Below are positions 1 to 7,455 of a DNA stretch of 29,472 nt, in pieces. A model generated the notes under the pieces. That model saw nothing but the letters and a program-made list of their open reading frames with translations, searched no databases and had not been told where the DNA came from. The stretch lies in IMG/VR virus record IMGVR_UViG_3300034102_001543, positions 1-29,472 of that record; one strand, given 5' to 3'. The stretch comes from a virus. The position numbers and the translations under genes were made by a program. Position 1 is the stretch's first letter, and every line of letters starts with the position of its first letter.

Positions 1-454
1 CATCATCTACAACAATCTTCAATACACCATCTTCACCCAAAATCTTTACATCACTTACCTGAAGAATACGAGATGCTTTAAGAATTTCGTTCAAATCGTT
101 TTCATCAAGATCAAATGACAGAATCGGGGTTGAAGTTTTTATTTCTCTATTTGGAACAGTCAACAAAGACGCTTCCGAATAGTAATAACGAACAGAAGAA
201 CGACCATTGGAAATATCAACGTATTGCTCGTTGAACTCTAGATCTGGATTTGAAAACATGCTAATAACACCCAAAAACTTATTCAAATCCCAAATACCAA
301 TTTCAGTATCAAACTCCTCTTGAACCTTTGCTTCTGCGTAGATGTTTCTACCAGCAGACATGGTTCTAATAACGTTACCGGGTTTGATTAGAATGTTTGA
401 ATTGATTTCGGCAAAGTTTTTAAGTAGGGAAAATGTTTCTTTGGTTAGTCTCAT
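1..454 (-). CDS. 45: gp45-like sliding clamp (C-terminus beyond window edge)
   Basis: DNA polymerase processivity clamp; in T4 it is a ring-shaped trimer loaded by gp44/gp62 that also activates late transcription by contacting gp55 and gp33. About 151 N-terminal residues are present and the gene runs off the left edge. The N-terminus MRLTKETFSLLKNFAEIN lines up with T4 gp45 (MKLSKDTTALLKNFATIN), and the later stretch IWDLNKFLGVISM matches T4 IYDLNGFLGILSL. I chose the ATG at 454 because it aligns with the T4 start; an in-frame ATG at 472 would add six residues. Neither start has a strong ribosome binding site. The start lies one base after the stop of the upstream 55-residue ORF, which suggests translational coupling. 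Identity is certain in kind; the exact start is not. Confidence 0.93.
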   Translation of the reverse strand, partial: MRLTKETFSLLKNFAEINSNILIKPGNVIRTMSAGRNIYAEAKVQEEFDTEIGIWDLNKFLGVISMFSNPDLEFNEQYVDISNGRSSVRYYYSEASLLTVPNREIKTSTPILSFDLDENDLNEILKASRILQVSDVKILGEDGVLKIVVDD

Positions 455-455
455 T

Positions 456-623
456 TTAGTCACAGTTGTCATAATTATCTTTCTTTCTATAAATCATATC
501 GTTGAGCTGTTGTTTTTGCTCATGACGGTTTCCACGCTTGCTACGGTTTTCTTGTTTCCTTCCGAAGCTGGAAGGCTTTTTCTTTCTGCGATTAGTAAAC
601 TTCTCAAAACTGTCTTCATTCAT
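456..623 (-). CDS. Small basic hypothetical protein upstream of gp45
   Basis: A 55-residue ORF starting MNEDSFEKFTNRRKKKP and ending KKDNYDNCD. Much of it is rich in Lys, Arg, Asn and Gln, with a dense basic patch at residues 12-35, so nucleic-acid binding is possible but unproven. There is no membrane segment or signal peptide. It fills the space between the virion-like gene (ends 654) and gp45 and stops one base before the preferred gp45 ATG, as expected for a coupled operon gene. Upstream is GGAG, 13 bases before the ATG, which is far; a minimal ATG-TAA pair lies between them. I do not recognise the family. Its tight fit between neighbours and open frame in the coding direction support it as real. 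Confidence 0.65.
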   Translation of the reverse strand: MNEDSFEKFTNRRKKKPSSFGRKQENRSKRGNRHEQKQQLNDMIYRKKDNYDNCD

Positions 624-629
624 AATTAC

Positions 630-657
630 ATTATATCTCCTATATTGTATAAATCAA
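630..657 (-). promoter_or_regulatory. Putative sigma70-type promoter before the gp45 unit
   Basis: On the minus strand, TTGATT (657-652) is followed by a 16-base spacer and a perfect TATAAT (635-630). The 16-base spacing matches the two divergent promoters at 12785-12850. It overlaps the stop codon of the preceding gene. Expected initiation would be near 623, at the start codon of the 55-residue ORF, so it could serve gp45 with a leader covering that ORF. Confidence 0.5.
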
Positions 658-938
658 GTTTCAATCCATTGAGAACTGTTTCCATCATTGTACCAAATGT
701 ATTTTACACCATTTGGTGTAATCCATTCTTGTCCTTCTACAGGATTTATTGGTGGCTGTGTACTATTAAAAATTTCAGTATTGCCTGAATATTTCCAAAA
801 AGATTTACTTTGTTCTGGTGAATTGGTTGTTGTTTTTAAACATTCATACAATTTTCCCTGATAAAAAACAACTTCTCCGGGAAAATAATATTGATTTTTT
901 CCGTTATATGTTTTAAATTTAAATTCTCCACGAAACAT
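654..938 (-). CDS. Small virion-like protein with carbohydrate-binding-type modules
   Basis: A 94-residue protein. Residues about 17-51 (YYFPGEVVFYQGKLYECL, then P..SKSFWKY) resemble the small aromatic-rich modules of chitin/cellulose-binding family 5/12. Residues about 61-94 (PPINPVEGQEWITPNGVKY, IWYNDGNSSQWIE) follow the 'P..P..G..W....G..Y.WY..G.S.QW' pattern common in tail-fibre and other virion proteins of T4-like marine phages. A role in binding surface glycans or decorating the virion is inference from these patterns. It lies among replication genes but has its own perfect late promoter, which fits late expression. There is no ribosome binding site before the ATG. It could be a moron-like insertion between gp46 and gp45. 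Confidence 0.75.
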   Translation of the reverse strand: MFRGEFKFKTYNGKNQYYFPGEVVFYQGKLYECLKTTTNSPEQSKSFWKYSGNTEIFNSTQPPINPVEGQEWITPNGVKYIWYNDGNSSQWIET

Positions 939-945
939 TTACAAA

Positions 946-953
946 TATTTATA
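946..953 (-). promoter_or_regulatory. T4-type late promoter box TATAAATA
   Basis: A perfect TATAAATA reads on the minus strand from 953 to 946 and contains the TAA stop codon of gp46 (951-949). Only seven bases separate it from the ATG of the virion-like gene at 938. With T4 geometry (box at about -13 to -6), transcription would begin at about 940, giving an essentially leaderless mRNA. Confidence 0.75.
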
Positions 954-2670
954 CTTGAACCTTTACTCTAGAAAAATTATTTTTCTTTTCAAAATGCATG
1001 TGCAAATCAAATTTATCTGCCAGAGAATCTGCTTTGTGGCTAATGATGAATATGGAACATTTACTCTTCATCTTATTCAATAGTTTGAGGAATGACTCTG
1101 TGCCCGTTGCATCCAAAGATGAGTCAAGAATTTCATCAAAGATCAAAAGATTACAATTCAGGCTATTCTTCATCTTTGCAATTTCACGCCAAGTCAGCAG
1201 TATGGCCAAATCGATACGCTGTTTCTCTCCCTCAGAGAAAGAGGAATATGAAAATTCATCTCGGTATCTTGACTTAATTGTTTCCTTGAATTCCTCATCG
1301 ATGTTGAAATCGACGTAGAGGTTGAGCTTTGCAAGAAATTTGTTGACGAGCCCGTTGATGATAGGAACGTAGTGCTTGATGATTCGGCTCTTGAGACCAC
1401 CATCTTTGAGAATATCGTATACAACATCGTAGTGAATTTGTTCATTGATATAATTTTCTAGTTTGTTGGATATTTCTTGCTTTTCGGATTCAGATTGCTT
1501 TAGACCTTCCTCCAAAGAAGAAATGTTATTTGCAGCCTGTTTGTCTTTCTTTTCCTTCAATAGGCGCTTTACATTCTCTTCTCCATTACCAATTCTATAA
1601 TCAATCCCAGTTATATCATCTGAGGTTGTTTGAATACTTGCATTATAAGAGTTGTATTCATCTTGAGCATCTAAAAGTTTTTGATTTTTTTCTTGAGCAA
1701 TTTTTATTGCCTTTTGACACTCCGCAAGTTTTGCTTCTTTTTCACTGATATGTTTTTGTTTTTGTTCTAAAGGAAGTTCTTGCCCACAACACTTACATGT
1801 TGCAGAGGTTTTTAAGGAATCTATTTCTTCCTTAATAGTGCTTTCCATTGCTTCTGCCTTGGCTAGCATCAAAGGAACATCCTTTAAAGATTTGATTATC
1901 TTTTGGTACTTTGCTTGTTCATCAAAAAGCTGTTGTAGATGTTTGGCGTGTTCGGCTTTTTCAGACTTGCTAAGTTTGATGTTTTCTTCAAAAGATTGAA
2001 TTTTTTCATCAATTGCCTTTATGTCATCGGCATTGTGTGTCTTTACTTGGTCTATAAATTGTTTTTGGGCTTTAATTTTTTCATGAGATATCTTCAACAA
2101 AGATTGATTCTCAGCAATATCTACTTTTAGAGATCCCAGTTGTCCTTTGACATATTGATTCATATCTGCCAAAATATCAAGATCCAAAAGACCTTCAATA
2201 ATCTTTCTTCTTTCAGCAGGAGTCAATTGCATGAAAGGAATAAAGTTTGATTTGCCCAAAATTACTACTTGTTTGAAGGCAGCATAATTAAAACCTAAAA
2301 TATGTTCTTCAAAATGTTCTTGGTAATCTTTTGACTTTGCATGCTGATCCAGCATTTCTCCGTCTTTATAGATTTCAAACATTTTTGGGCTGAGACCGCG
2401 ACGAACCAAATAAGTCGAATTGGATCTCTTGAACTCTATTTCAACAACGCATTGCTTGGCGTTAATGCTGTTTACAAGCTGAGGAATGTTGATTGGGCGG
2501 AATGGCTTGCCAAACAAACCGAAGCAAAGGGAGTCAAGCAGAGCGAAGGATTTGCCATTTCCGTTAGTCCCCGTGACCAAGGTTGTCTTGTTTGTATTCA
2601 GTTTAATTTCAGTAAAATTGTTTCCAAATGACCCAAAGTTTTTAATTTTTACTGATACAAATTCAATCAT
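949..2670 (-). CDS. 46: gp46-like recombination endonuclease ATPase subunit
   Basis: SMC/Rad50/SbcC-type ATPase that works with gp47 in resecting DNA ends for recombination-dependent replication and repair. The 573 residues show the full family layout: Walker A GTNGNGKS (34-41); long charged helical arms rich in Lys, Glu and Gln; a zinc-hook CxxC at Cys292-Cys295 in the middle; ABC signature SFSEGEKQR (477-485); Walker B LLIFDE (508-513) followed by the D-loop; and a switch histidine in IISHK (His545). Length is close to T4 gp46 (560 residues). The ATG at 2670 overlaps the gp47 stop, so the two subunits are translationally coupled. The stop codon is embedded in the late promoter of the next gene. 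Confidence 0.97.
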   Translation of the reverse strand: MIEFVSVKIKNFGSFGNNFTEIKLNTNKTTLVTGTNGNGKSFALLDSLCFGLFGKPFRPINIPQLVNSINAKQCVVEIEFKRSNSTYLVRRGLSPKMFEIYKDGEMLDQHAKSKDYQEHFEEHILGFNYAAFKQVVILGKSNFIPFMQLTPAERRKIIEGLLDLDILADMNQYVKGQLGSLKVDIAENQSLLKISHEKIKAQKQFIDQVKTHNADDIKAIDEKIQSFEENIKLSKSEKAEHAKHLQQLFDEQAKYQKIIKSLKDVPLMLAKAEAMESTIKEEIDSLKTSATCKCCGQELPLEQKQKHISEKEAKLAECQKAIKIAQEKNQKLLDAQDEYNSYNASIQTTSDDITGIDYRIGNGEENVKRLLKEKKDKQAANNISSLEEGLKQSESEKQEISNKLENYINEQIHYDVVYDILKDGGLKSRIIKHYVPIINGLVNKFLAKLNLYVDFNIDEEFKETIKSRYRDEFSYSSFSEGEKQRIDLAILLTWREIAKMKNSLNCNLLIFDEILDSSLDATGTESFLKLLNKMKSKCSIFIISHKADSLADKFDLHMHFEKKNNFSRVKVQV

Positions 2671-3713
2671 TCTTCATCCTTTGACAGAGCACTATTATAC
2701 GCTGTGTTTATGATGTCTGCAAGTGTATTCTTATTTACAGACTTTTCATTAATTGTCTCCAACTCTTCGTGAAGAAGTTGAAGAGTGTCTTTGTGAATAT
2801 CGACTGCTACTAGTTCTGGGTTTGAACTTACTTCTTCTGCAATCTGAAGTTCTGCCACTCCAGCTTCATAAAATTTGTCGATATACTTTTCAAACTGGTT
2901 TTGCTTAGTTTTGTTTTTGATAAAAATTTTGACGTACTTATCTTTGTACTCAGCATAATTTAATTTTTCCGTGGAGTCTTCGTTATAGTCAAGCGTATAG
3001 AAAAGCTTCTCTGGATTCTGTACAAATTCAAGAGTGCGGTTCTTGAAGTCGAAGACATGAAAGCCTTTCTCTTCCCACACATCCGAATAAGCCATCTGAT
3101 ATTGCGTACCGAGATAATAAATGTTATCCCGGCTAGACTTAACATGGTAATGCCCAGTAAGAACATACTCAAACTTGTCGAAGTGCTTAGAGTCATATCC
3201 CTGCTCCACGAATACTCCACGAATGCTTTGAAACCCACACAACTCTAGATGACCCAGTAACAAAGAACATGTAGTAGAGTTTAAAAATTTAGCAGATTCT
3301 TCTTCATTTTCTGGATTAATCCAAGGCAATAACGCAACACAAGCATCTTTTAGATTTATTTCCGTTGGTTCGGAGTATACATTCCAATTTGGATAATGAG
3401 AAACTAATTCATTTAAAGAATTTACTTTATTAGTATTTCTAAAAAATGTATCATGATTTCCACATATGATGTGTACTTTGATACCCATTTCTCTTAATGG
3501 TTCAAAAAATCTTTCTCTGACAGCATTTAGTGTTTTAAAATTAATATATTTTCTTCGATCAAATAGATCGCCTAAATGAAAAATTGTTGTAATATTATTG
3601 TTTTTGATATATGGAAATAACTGATTTTCAAAAAAAGAAAGTGTATATTCCAATACAATCGTAGAATCGGCTTTATAACCAAAATGTGTATCGTTGAGTA
3701 TTATTGCTTTCAT
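2667..3713 (-). CDS. 47: gp47-like recombination endonuclease nuclease subunit
   Basis: Mre11/SbcD-type metallophosphoesterase, the nuclease partner of gp46. The 348 residues carry the five phosphodiesterase motifs: LNDTH (Asp8, His10), HLGDLFDRR (Asp49), CGNHD (Asn86, His87), LLGHLE (His155) and LTGHYH (His188, His190). These residues bind two Mn ions in the family. Length equals the usual T4-like size (T4 gp47 is 339). It overlaps the gp46 start by four bases, and its ATG at 3713 touches the gp55 stop, so gp55-gp47-gp46 look like one coupled unit. All catalytic residues are intact. Confidence 0.97.
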   Translation of the reverse strand: MKAIILNDTHFGYKADSTIVLEYTLSFFENQLFPYIKNNNITTIFHLGDLFDRRKYINFKTLNAVRERFFEPLREMGIKVHIICGNHDTFFRNTNKVNSLNELVSHYPNWNVYSEPTEINLKDACVALLPWINPENEEESAKFLNSTTCSLLLGHLELCGFQSIRGVFVEQGYDSKHFDKFEYVLTGHYHVKSSRDNIYYLGTQYQMAYSDVWEEKGFHVFDFKNRTLEFVQNPEKLFYTLDYNEDSTEKLNYAEYKDKYVKIFIKNKTKQNQFEKYIDKFYEAGVAELQIAEEVSSNPELVAVDIHKDTLQLLHEELETINEKSVNKNTLADIINTAYNSALSKDEE

Positions 3714-4303
3714 TATTCAAATATATCTAATTTTGATGATTTCTTTTTTTTCTTTATTTTTGATTTTTTTGGATTTGTCATTTCATCAAATCGTTCCATA
3801 TCGGAATCAGTTAATCCAAAAAAATCTTTTCTTCCTATATCTACTCCAGCATAAACTTCATTAAACCAATTTTGAAAGTCTTTATTGTTTTGTTGTTCGG
3901 CAAATTTAAATTGAGTGTATTTTTCTTTTTTTTCTTTGTTTATAATACGAACAAAAGAAAACCAGCATATTTGGGTTAGATAACCAAATGGGCTGGTTGA
4001 AAGTTTGGGATCAAAATTGTCAATGTATGTTATGCAGTTTAACACCCCATCTGATACCATTTCTTCTCTGTATGGATAATTTGCAAAATTAGGTCTATAA
4101 GAAAGTCTTGATGCTATTTTTAAAATACATTCGCCTATGTAATCGGGCAATTTTGGTTTTTTGCGTCCTGCATTTTCTGCATCTTTTAACTTTTTTTTAT
4201 ATTCAACCAAAGCATCGTAAAGAGCTTGATTATCTACATAATCAGCATCAGATGGTTTGGATTTCTTTTTCTTTGGCTTTTTCACAGTATTATAATATAT
4301 CAA
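3713..4303 (-). CDS. 55: gp55-like late-transcription sigma factor
   Basis: Phage sigma factor that directs host RNA polymerase to late promoters. The middle of the protein (NFANYPYREEMVSDG, then FDPKLSTSPFGYLTQICWFSF) follows T4 gp55 (FSGYTQSWKQEMIADGIEA, KYKNPHAYITQACFNAF), corresponding to sigma region 2. The C-terminus ends KSSKLDIFE, a hydrophobic-acidic tail like the clamp-binding end of T4 gp55 (SLDFLYE), so clamp activation is probably conserved. The start is uncertain. No ATG exists near the N-terminus; the listed start is TTG at 4303, and GTG at 4285 (VKKPKKKKS) is equally plausible. Neither has a clear ribosome binding site. The N-terminus is very Lys-rich. It is the first core gene downstream of the sugar-gene island. 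Confidence 0.92.
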   Translation of the reverse strand: MIYYNTVKKPKKKKSKPSDADYVDNQALYDALVEYKKKLKDAENAGRKKPKLPDYIGECILKIASRLSYRPNFANYPYREEMVSDGVLNCITYIDNFDPKLSTSPFGYLTQICWFSFVRIINKEKKEKYTQFKFAEQQNNKDFQNWFNEVYAGVDIGRKDFFGLTDSDMERFDEMTNPKKSKIKKKKKSSKLDIFE

Positions 4304-4332
4304 TCAAAGAAAAAGTCAACTATTTTTAATTT

Positions 4333-4956
4333 TTATTTTTCAAAAATAAAAATAGCACAACCATTCCACCATGTTTCTGAGTCTTGAAAATTTGTATTAT
4401 ATTCAATTAAATTGTTAATTTTTAATTGCAAATCTTTAATTGCTCTATAAGTTCCATCTTTAGTTTTTTGCCAATTCCAATCATCTACAATATAAATAAA
4501 ATTTTCAGACATAGAAGAATAATAATACTTTAATGCATTATAATGATCTTGTTCTTCATGGGGTCCATCATAAAAATATATATCAATATTTTTAATATTA
4601 TATGTATTTTTATCTAATTTAAAACAATCTTCATCTATAATATTAGATTTTTTATTTAAAAAATGTTCAAAATTGTTTTCAAATTCAAGTTTTGGTCCAC
4701 CAAATTGAGAAAAGTTATCTATTAAATAATATTTTATTTTTTCTGTATTTTCATACAGACCCGATATTGTAGTAGATCCTTTCCATACTCCAATTTCAAG
4801 ATAAGAAAGTCCATTTGCTTCGGATAAAAGATTATTTAAAAAATGTTTAAAGTTTTTTCCAGAATAACCCTCAACAGAAAAAATATTTTTATCTATATTA
4901 GATATTTTTTTGTCTATAGCATTTTGTACTAAATTTATTAAATCTATTTTATTCAT
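4333..4956 (-). CDS. Class I methyltransferase-fold protein of the sugar island
   Basis: 207 residues with the outline of a small SAM-dependent methyltransferase (methyltransferase-24-like). Motif I is YLEIGVWKGST (52-62), an acidic residue follows in YYLIDNFS (about 77-83), and FYDGPHEEQDHYNAL (128-142) resembles the post-motif region typical of sugar and glycan methyltransferases. The C-terminal aromatic stretch SETWWNGCAIFIFEK looks like a closing beta-strand. Methylation of a sugar hydroxyl is the likely role given the surrounding glycosyltransferases, but the substrate is not readable from sequence. It is the last gene of the island before gp55 (29-base gap) and is 23 bases downstream of the epimerase. 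Its extreme AT content matches the island. Confidence 0.7.
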   Translation of the reverse strand: MNKIDLINLVQNAIDKKISNIDKNIFSVEGYSGKNFKHFLNNLLSEANGLSYLEIGVWKGSTTISGLYENTEKIKYYLIDNFSQFGGPKLEFENNFEHFLNKKSNIIDEDCFKLDKNTYNIKNIDIYFYDGPHEEQDHYNALKYYYSSMSENFIYIVDDWNWQKTKDGTYRAIKDLQLKINNLIEYNTNFQDSETWWNGCAIFIFEK

Positions 4957-4979
4957 ATATTTTCTTTTTTATAAAAAAA

Positions 4980-5924
4980 TCAATTATTTTTTAACCATGT
5001 TTCTAAATCTATCTTTGGCATCCACCCTAATTCTCTCTTTGCTTTATTTATATTTGCTAAAGTAACTCTAGATTCGCCAATGCGAGGGGAGATGTTTATA
5101 GTTGGTCCACTTATAATTTTGGCGATTTCATTTATAGAATAGTTTTTGCCTGTACCGATATTATATGTTTGGCCAAAATTATAAATTAATTGCTTGGCTC
5201 CATCTACTTGCCATTGATCAAAAGTTTTGGTTGCTGCAATAATGTTGGCGGCAACTACATCTGAGACGTGAGTGAAATCTCTACGTTGTTCCCCATCACC
5301 AACAATAGTCATTGGTTCTCCATTTTTCTTTTGTCTTTGAAAAATTCCAACTACTGGTGCGTATTGTCCCTTGAGTGGCTGACGTTCACCATATACATTA
5401 AAATATCTAAAAATAACCGTTTCCAAACCAAACAAGTTTGAATACATTTTACACATTTCCTCTCCAGAAGTTTTGGAAACAGAATAAGGATTCAAACAAT
5501 CGTTAGACATATCTTCTGATAATGGTGGATTATTTTTAATACCATACGCTGCGGATGTAGAAGAATAAACAAAACGCTTTACTGAATTAATTCTGGAAAG
5601 CTGCAACATTATTGATGTTCCCATTATGTTGGTTTCAACAGCTTTTAGTGGATCAATTATACATGGTTGTATTCTTGCCTCGGCTGCGAGATGAAAAACT
5701 ACATCTGGTTTATGTTTTTCAAAAACTTCAGAACATTTTACATAATCACAAATACTGTATTTGTAATTTGTTGCATTTTTATTCCAATAAAATTGGTCAT
5801 GTGCCTCGGAAGATTCGTTATCTAAAACAATGACTTCATTGTTTTCTGAAATAAGTTTATCAACCAAATTTGATCCAATAAACCCTGCACCACCTGTTAC
5901 TAAATATTTTTTTATATAAGTCAT
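4980..5924 (-). CDS. NAD-dependent sugar-nucleotide epimerase/dehydratase
   Basis: Extended short-chain dehydrogenase of the UDP-glucose 4-epimerase type, 314 residues. The NAD-binding Rossmann motif GGAGFIGS is at 11-18. The catalytic SST (121-123) and YSVSK (Tyr147, Lys151) form the Ser/Tyr/Lys triad. FRYFNVYGERQ and the later GDGEQRRDFTHVSDV stretch are typical of the nucleotide-sugar binding region in GalE/WbpP/RmlB-like enzymes. It should interconvert or prepare a nucleotide sugar for the nearby glycosyltransferases; whether it is a UDP-Gal, UDP-GlcNAc or GDP-sugar enzyme is not decidable here. The ATG at 5924 overlaps the upstream stop by four bases. Base composition is less AT-biased than its neighbours. 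Confidence 0.9.
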   Translation of the reverse strand: MTYIKKYLVTGGAGFIGSNLVDKLISENNEVIVLDNESSEAHDQFYWNKNATNYKYSICDYVKCSEVFEKHKPDVVFHLAAEARIQPCIIDPLKAVETNIMGTSIMLQLSRINSVKRFVYSSTSAAYGIKNNPPLSEDMSNDCLNPYSVSKTSGEEMCKMYSNLFGLETVIFRYFNVYGERQPLKGQYAPVVGIFQRQKKNGEPMTIVGDGEQRRDFTHVSDVVAANIIAATKTFDQWQVDGAKQLIYNFGQTYNIGTGKNYSINEIAKIISGPTINISPRIGESRVTLANINKAKRELGWMPKIDLETWLKNN

Positions 5925-6814
5925 ATTTTTGTTTTTATTAAATTATCAATATATTGCTCTACAATAGTAAATTTTGAACCCTTTTCAATTTCTTGATCCC
6001 ATTTGTTGTGCCAATGCCAAGTAAAAGACCCTTCATACAAATCAACTGTATTATTTATAGTGCATTTAAAAGGTTCCCATGGAATACCAAATCCCCATTC
6101 AGTATTAAACCATGCGCATGGAAATGTTTTCCAGTTTTTATTTTTTAACCAAACTTTATGGTAAAGATCAGTACCCCAGCAGGTAGTATTTGGTTGCGCA
6201 GGAATCAAAAGTAATTCGGAAACAAGATCATGGGCAAGTTTGCTATTTAAGTTAAGTCTCATTATTGCACCGTTTTGTTTTATAATCGGTTCGCTTAAGA
6301 TAGTTCCTGAAATACCCCATTGATACATAAATTCATATGGTAACAGGGGATTTAAATCTCGCAGAAGAACCATGTCCATGTCTATATAAGTACCACCATA
6401 TTTGTATAAACACAATAATCTAAAAATATCCCCACCAAGCCAACATAAATCATCATCTGTTGCATTAGATAATATATGGCTATTTTCTATAATTGTGTTT
6501 TTACATTCTTGGTGAAGATTCCAGATTTTGTTTTCAACAAATTTTGAAATTTTTTTAAAATAAGAATTTTTAACTAAGCTTACATTTGACCAAAGTATAA
6601 TTTTTGTATTTTTTAAATTTTGTGTAGCAATAGCTGATTTTAATGGTAGAAGCTGTTTTCTTCCAAATTCACGTGGAACTCTCCAATAAAAATGTATTGT
6701 ATTATCTATAATAACATTTTGGTTGGGAAGATGTTTTGCAAAATTTAAAGAATTTTTTACATGATCCAAACAAGCATACGAATATAATTCTGGATGTGTA
6801 TCTATATCAATCAT
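5921..6814 (-). CDS. DXD glycosyltransferase (capsular-polysaccharide/GT32-like)
   Basis: 297 residues of the 'glycosyltransferase sugar-binding region containing DXD' type. Key features in order: IHFYWRVP near residue 40 (the family's 'IPKIIHQIW' equivalent), KIILWSN (71-77), LGGDIFRLLCLYKYGGTYIDMDMV (about 126-149) with the metal and nucleotide-sugar binding DMD at 145-147, and a C-terminal SFTWHWHNKW stretch that resembles the closing His/Trp motif. It likely transfers a sugar from a nucleotide donor to a glycan in the cytoplasm. No membrane segment is present. It is translationally coupled to the epimerase and is separated by one base from the upstream GT2-like gene. Confidence 0.85.
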   Translation of the reverse strand: MIDIDTHPELYSYACLDHVKNSLNFAKHLPNQNVIIDNTIHFYWRVPREFGRKQLLPLKSAIATQNLKNTKIILWSNVSLVKNSYFKKISKFVENKIWNLHQECKNTIIENSHILSNATDDDLCWLGGDIFRLLCLYKYGGTYIDMDMVLLRDLNPLLPYEFMYQWGISGTILSEPIIKQNGAIMRLNLNSKLAHDLVSELLLIPAQPNTTCWGTDLYHKVWLKNKNWKTFPCAWFNTEWGFGIPWEPFKCTINNTVDLYEGSFTWHWHNKWDQEIEKGSKFTIVEQYIDNLIKTKI

Positions 6815-6815
6815 A

Positions 6816-7430
6816 TTAAGCCTTGTAGTTTACTAATTTTAAATTAACATATTTTAATTTAAAATTAAAATCAATAATATCTTGACAAAATTTACCATCT
6901 TCTTTTCTATAAAACGTTGAGTCTTCTTTAAATTTTAAAGATGATATAATATTTTTTGATATTGTAATATGTGCATGGTGTATAGGATAATTGCCGTACA
7001 TTACATTAGTATTGTGTGGGTTTTTTTCTTTTACATCAATTATTTCTGGAATTGAGTTGATGTCTTCAAAGACATCTAAATTAAGATTATAATTGTGGAC
7101 CAAAGCATCCAATGAATTATTTTGAAATATTTTTTTAGTAATTTTAATTTTTTGTGGGTGTGGGATATCATCTACATCAAAAAACATCAGTAAATCTGTG
7201 TCACATAATTTTATTGCTTTATTTCTTGCAACAGCCTGATTGTGTCTAGTTGGGCTATTTATTAAGATTATTTCAAATCCATAATTCATTAATTTAATTT
7301 CATTTAAACCACTAGATGAAATAATAATTTTATTTGGTTTTTCTGTTTGTTTAGAAAAAACATTTAATAAATTATCTAATAAATAATAATCTTGGTCATA
7401 ACAAGTAATACAAACACTTAATGTTTTCAT
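6816..7430 (-). CDS. Short GT2-like (GT-A fold) glycosyltransferase
   Basis: 204 residues beginning MKTLSVCITCYDQDYYL, the classic N-terminal strand and loop of family 2 glycosyltransferases ('vSVIIptYN'). KQTEKPNKIIISSSG matches the 'Q....EIIVVDDGS' region in degenerate form, and DLLMFFDVDDIPHP carries the DXD-like DVDD at 85-88. HHAHITISKNIISSLKF resembles the acceptor-side segment. It is at the short end of the family and lacks any C-terminal membrane anchor. The substrate is unknown. The start at 7430 follows a 25-base gap from the methyltransferase-like gene. Composition is extremely AT-rich. Confidence 0.82.
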   Translation of the reverse strand: MKTLSVCITCYDQDYYLLDNLLNVFSKQTEKPNKIIISSSGLNEIKLMNYGFEIILINSPTRHNQAVARNKAIKLCDTDLLMFFDVDDIPHPQKIKITKKIFQNNSLDALVHNYNLNLDVFEDINSIPEIIDVKEKNPHNTNVMYGNYPIHHAHITISKNIISSLKFKEDSTFYRKEDGKFCQDIIDFNFKLKYVNLKLVNYKA

Positions 7431-7455
7431 TTAAAATAAACCTAATATTATTATT

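Noticed and set aside
342-788. A 148-residue plus-strand open frame with hydrophobic segments
   Set aside because: It runs antisense through gp45, the 55-residue ORF and the virion-like gene, which have clear coding patterns. It is a shadow of those genes.
1939-2130. Plus-strand Phe/Leu-rich open frame looking like a membrane protein
   Set aside because: It is the antisense of the Lys/Glu-rich coiled-coil arms of gp46, which automatically read as hydrophobic on the other strand.
4289-4319. TTGACT and TATAAT before gp55 on the minus strand
   Set aside because: The spacer is 19 bases, longer than the 16 of the other three promoters, and the predicted start would fall within or after the possible GTG start codon. 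Real activity is possible but not supported enough to annotate.
4329-4353. A 12-bp AT-only inverted repeat at the end of the methyltransferase gene
   Set aside because: It forms a perfect stem but has no G-C pairs, almost no loop and overlaps coding sequence. It is unlikely to terminate transcription.
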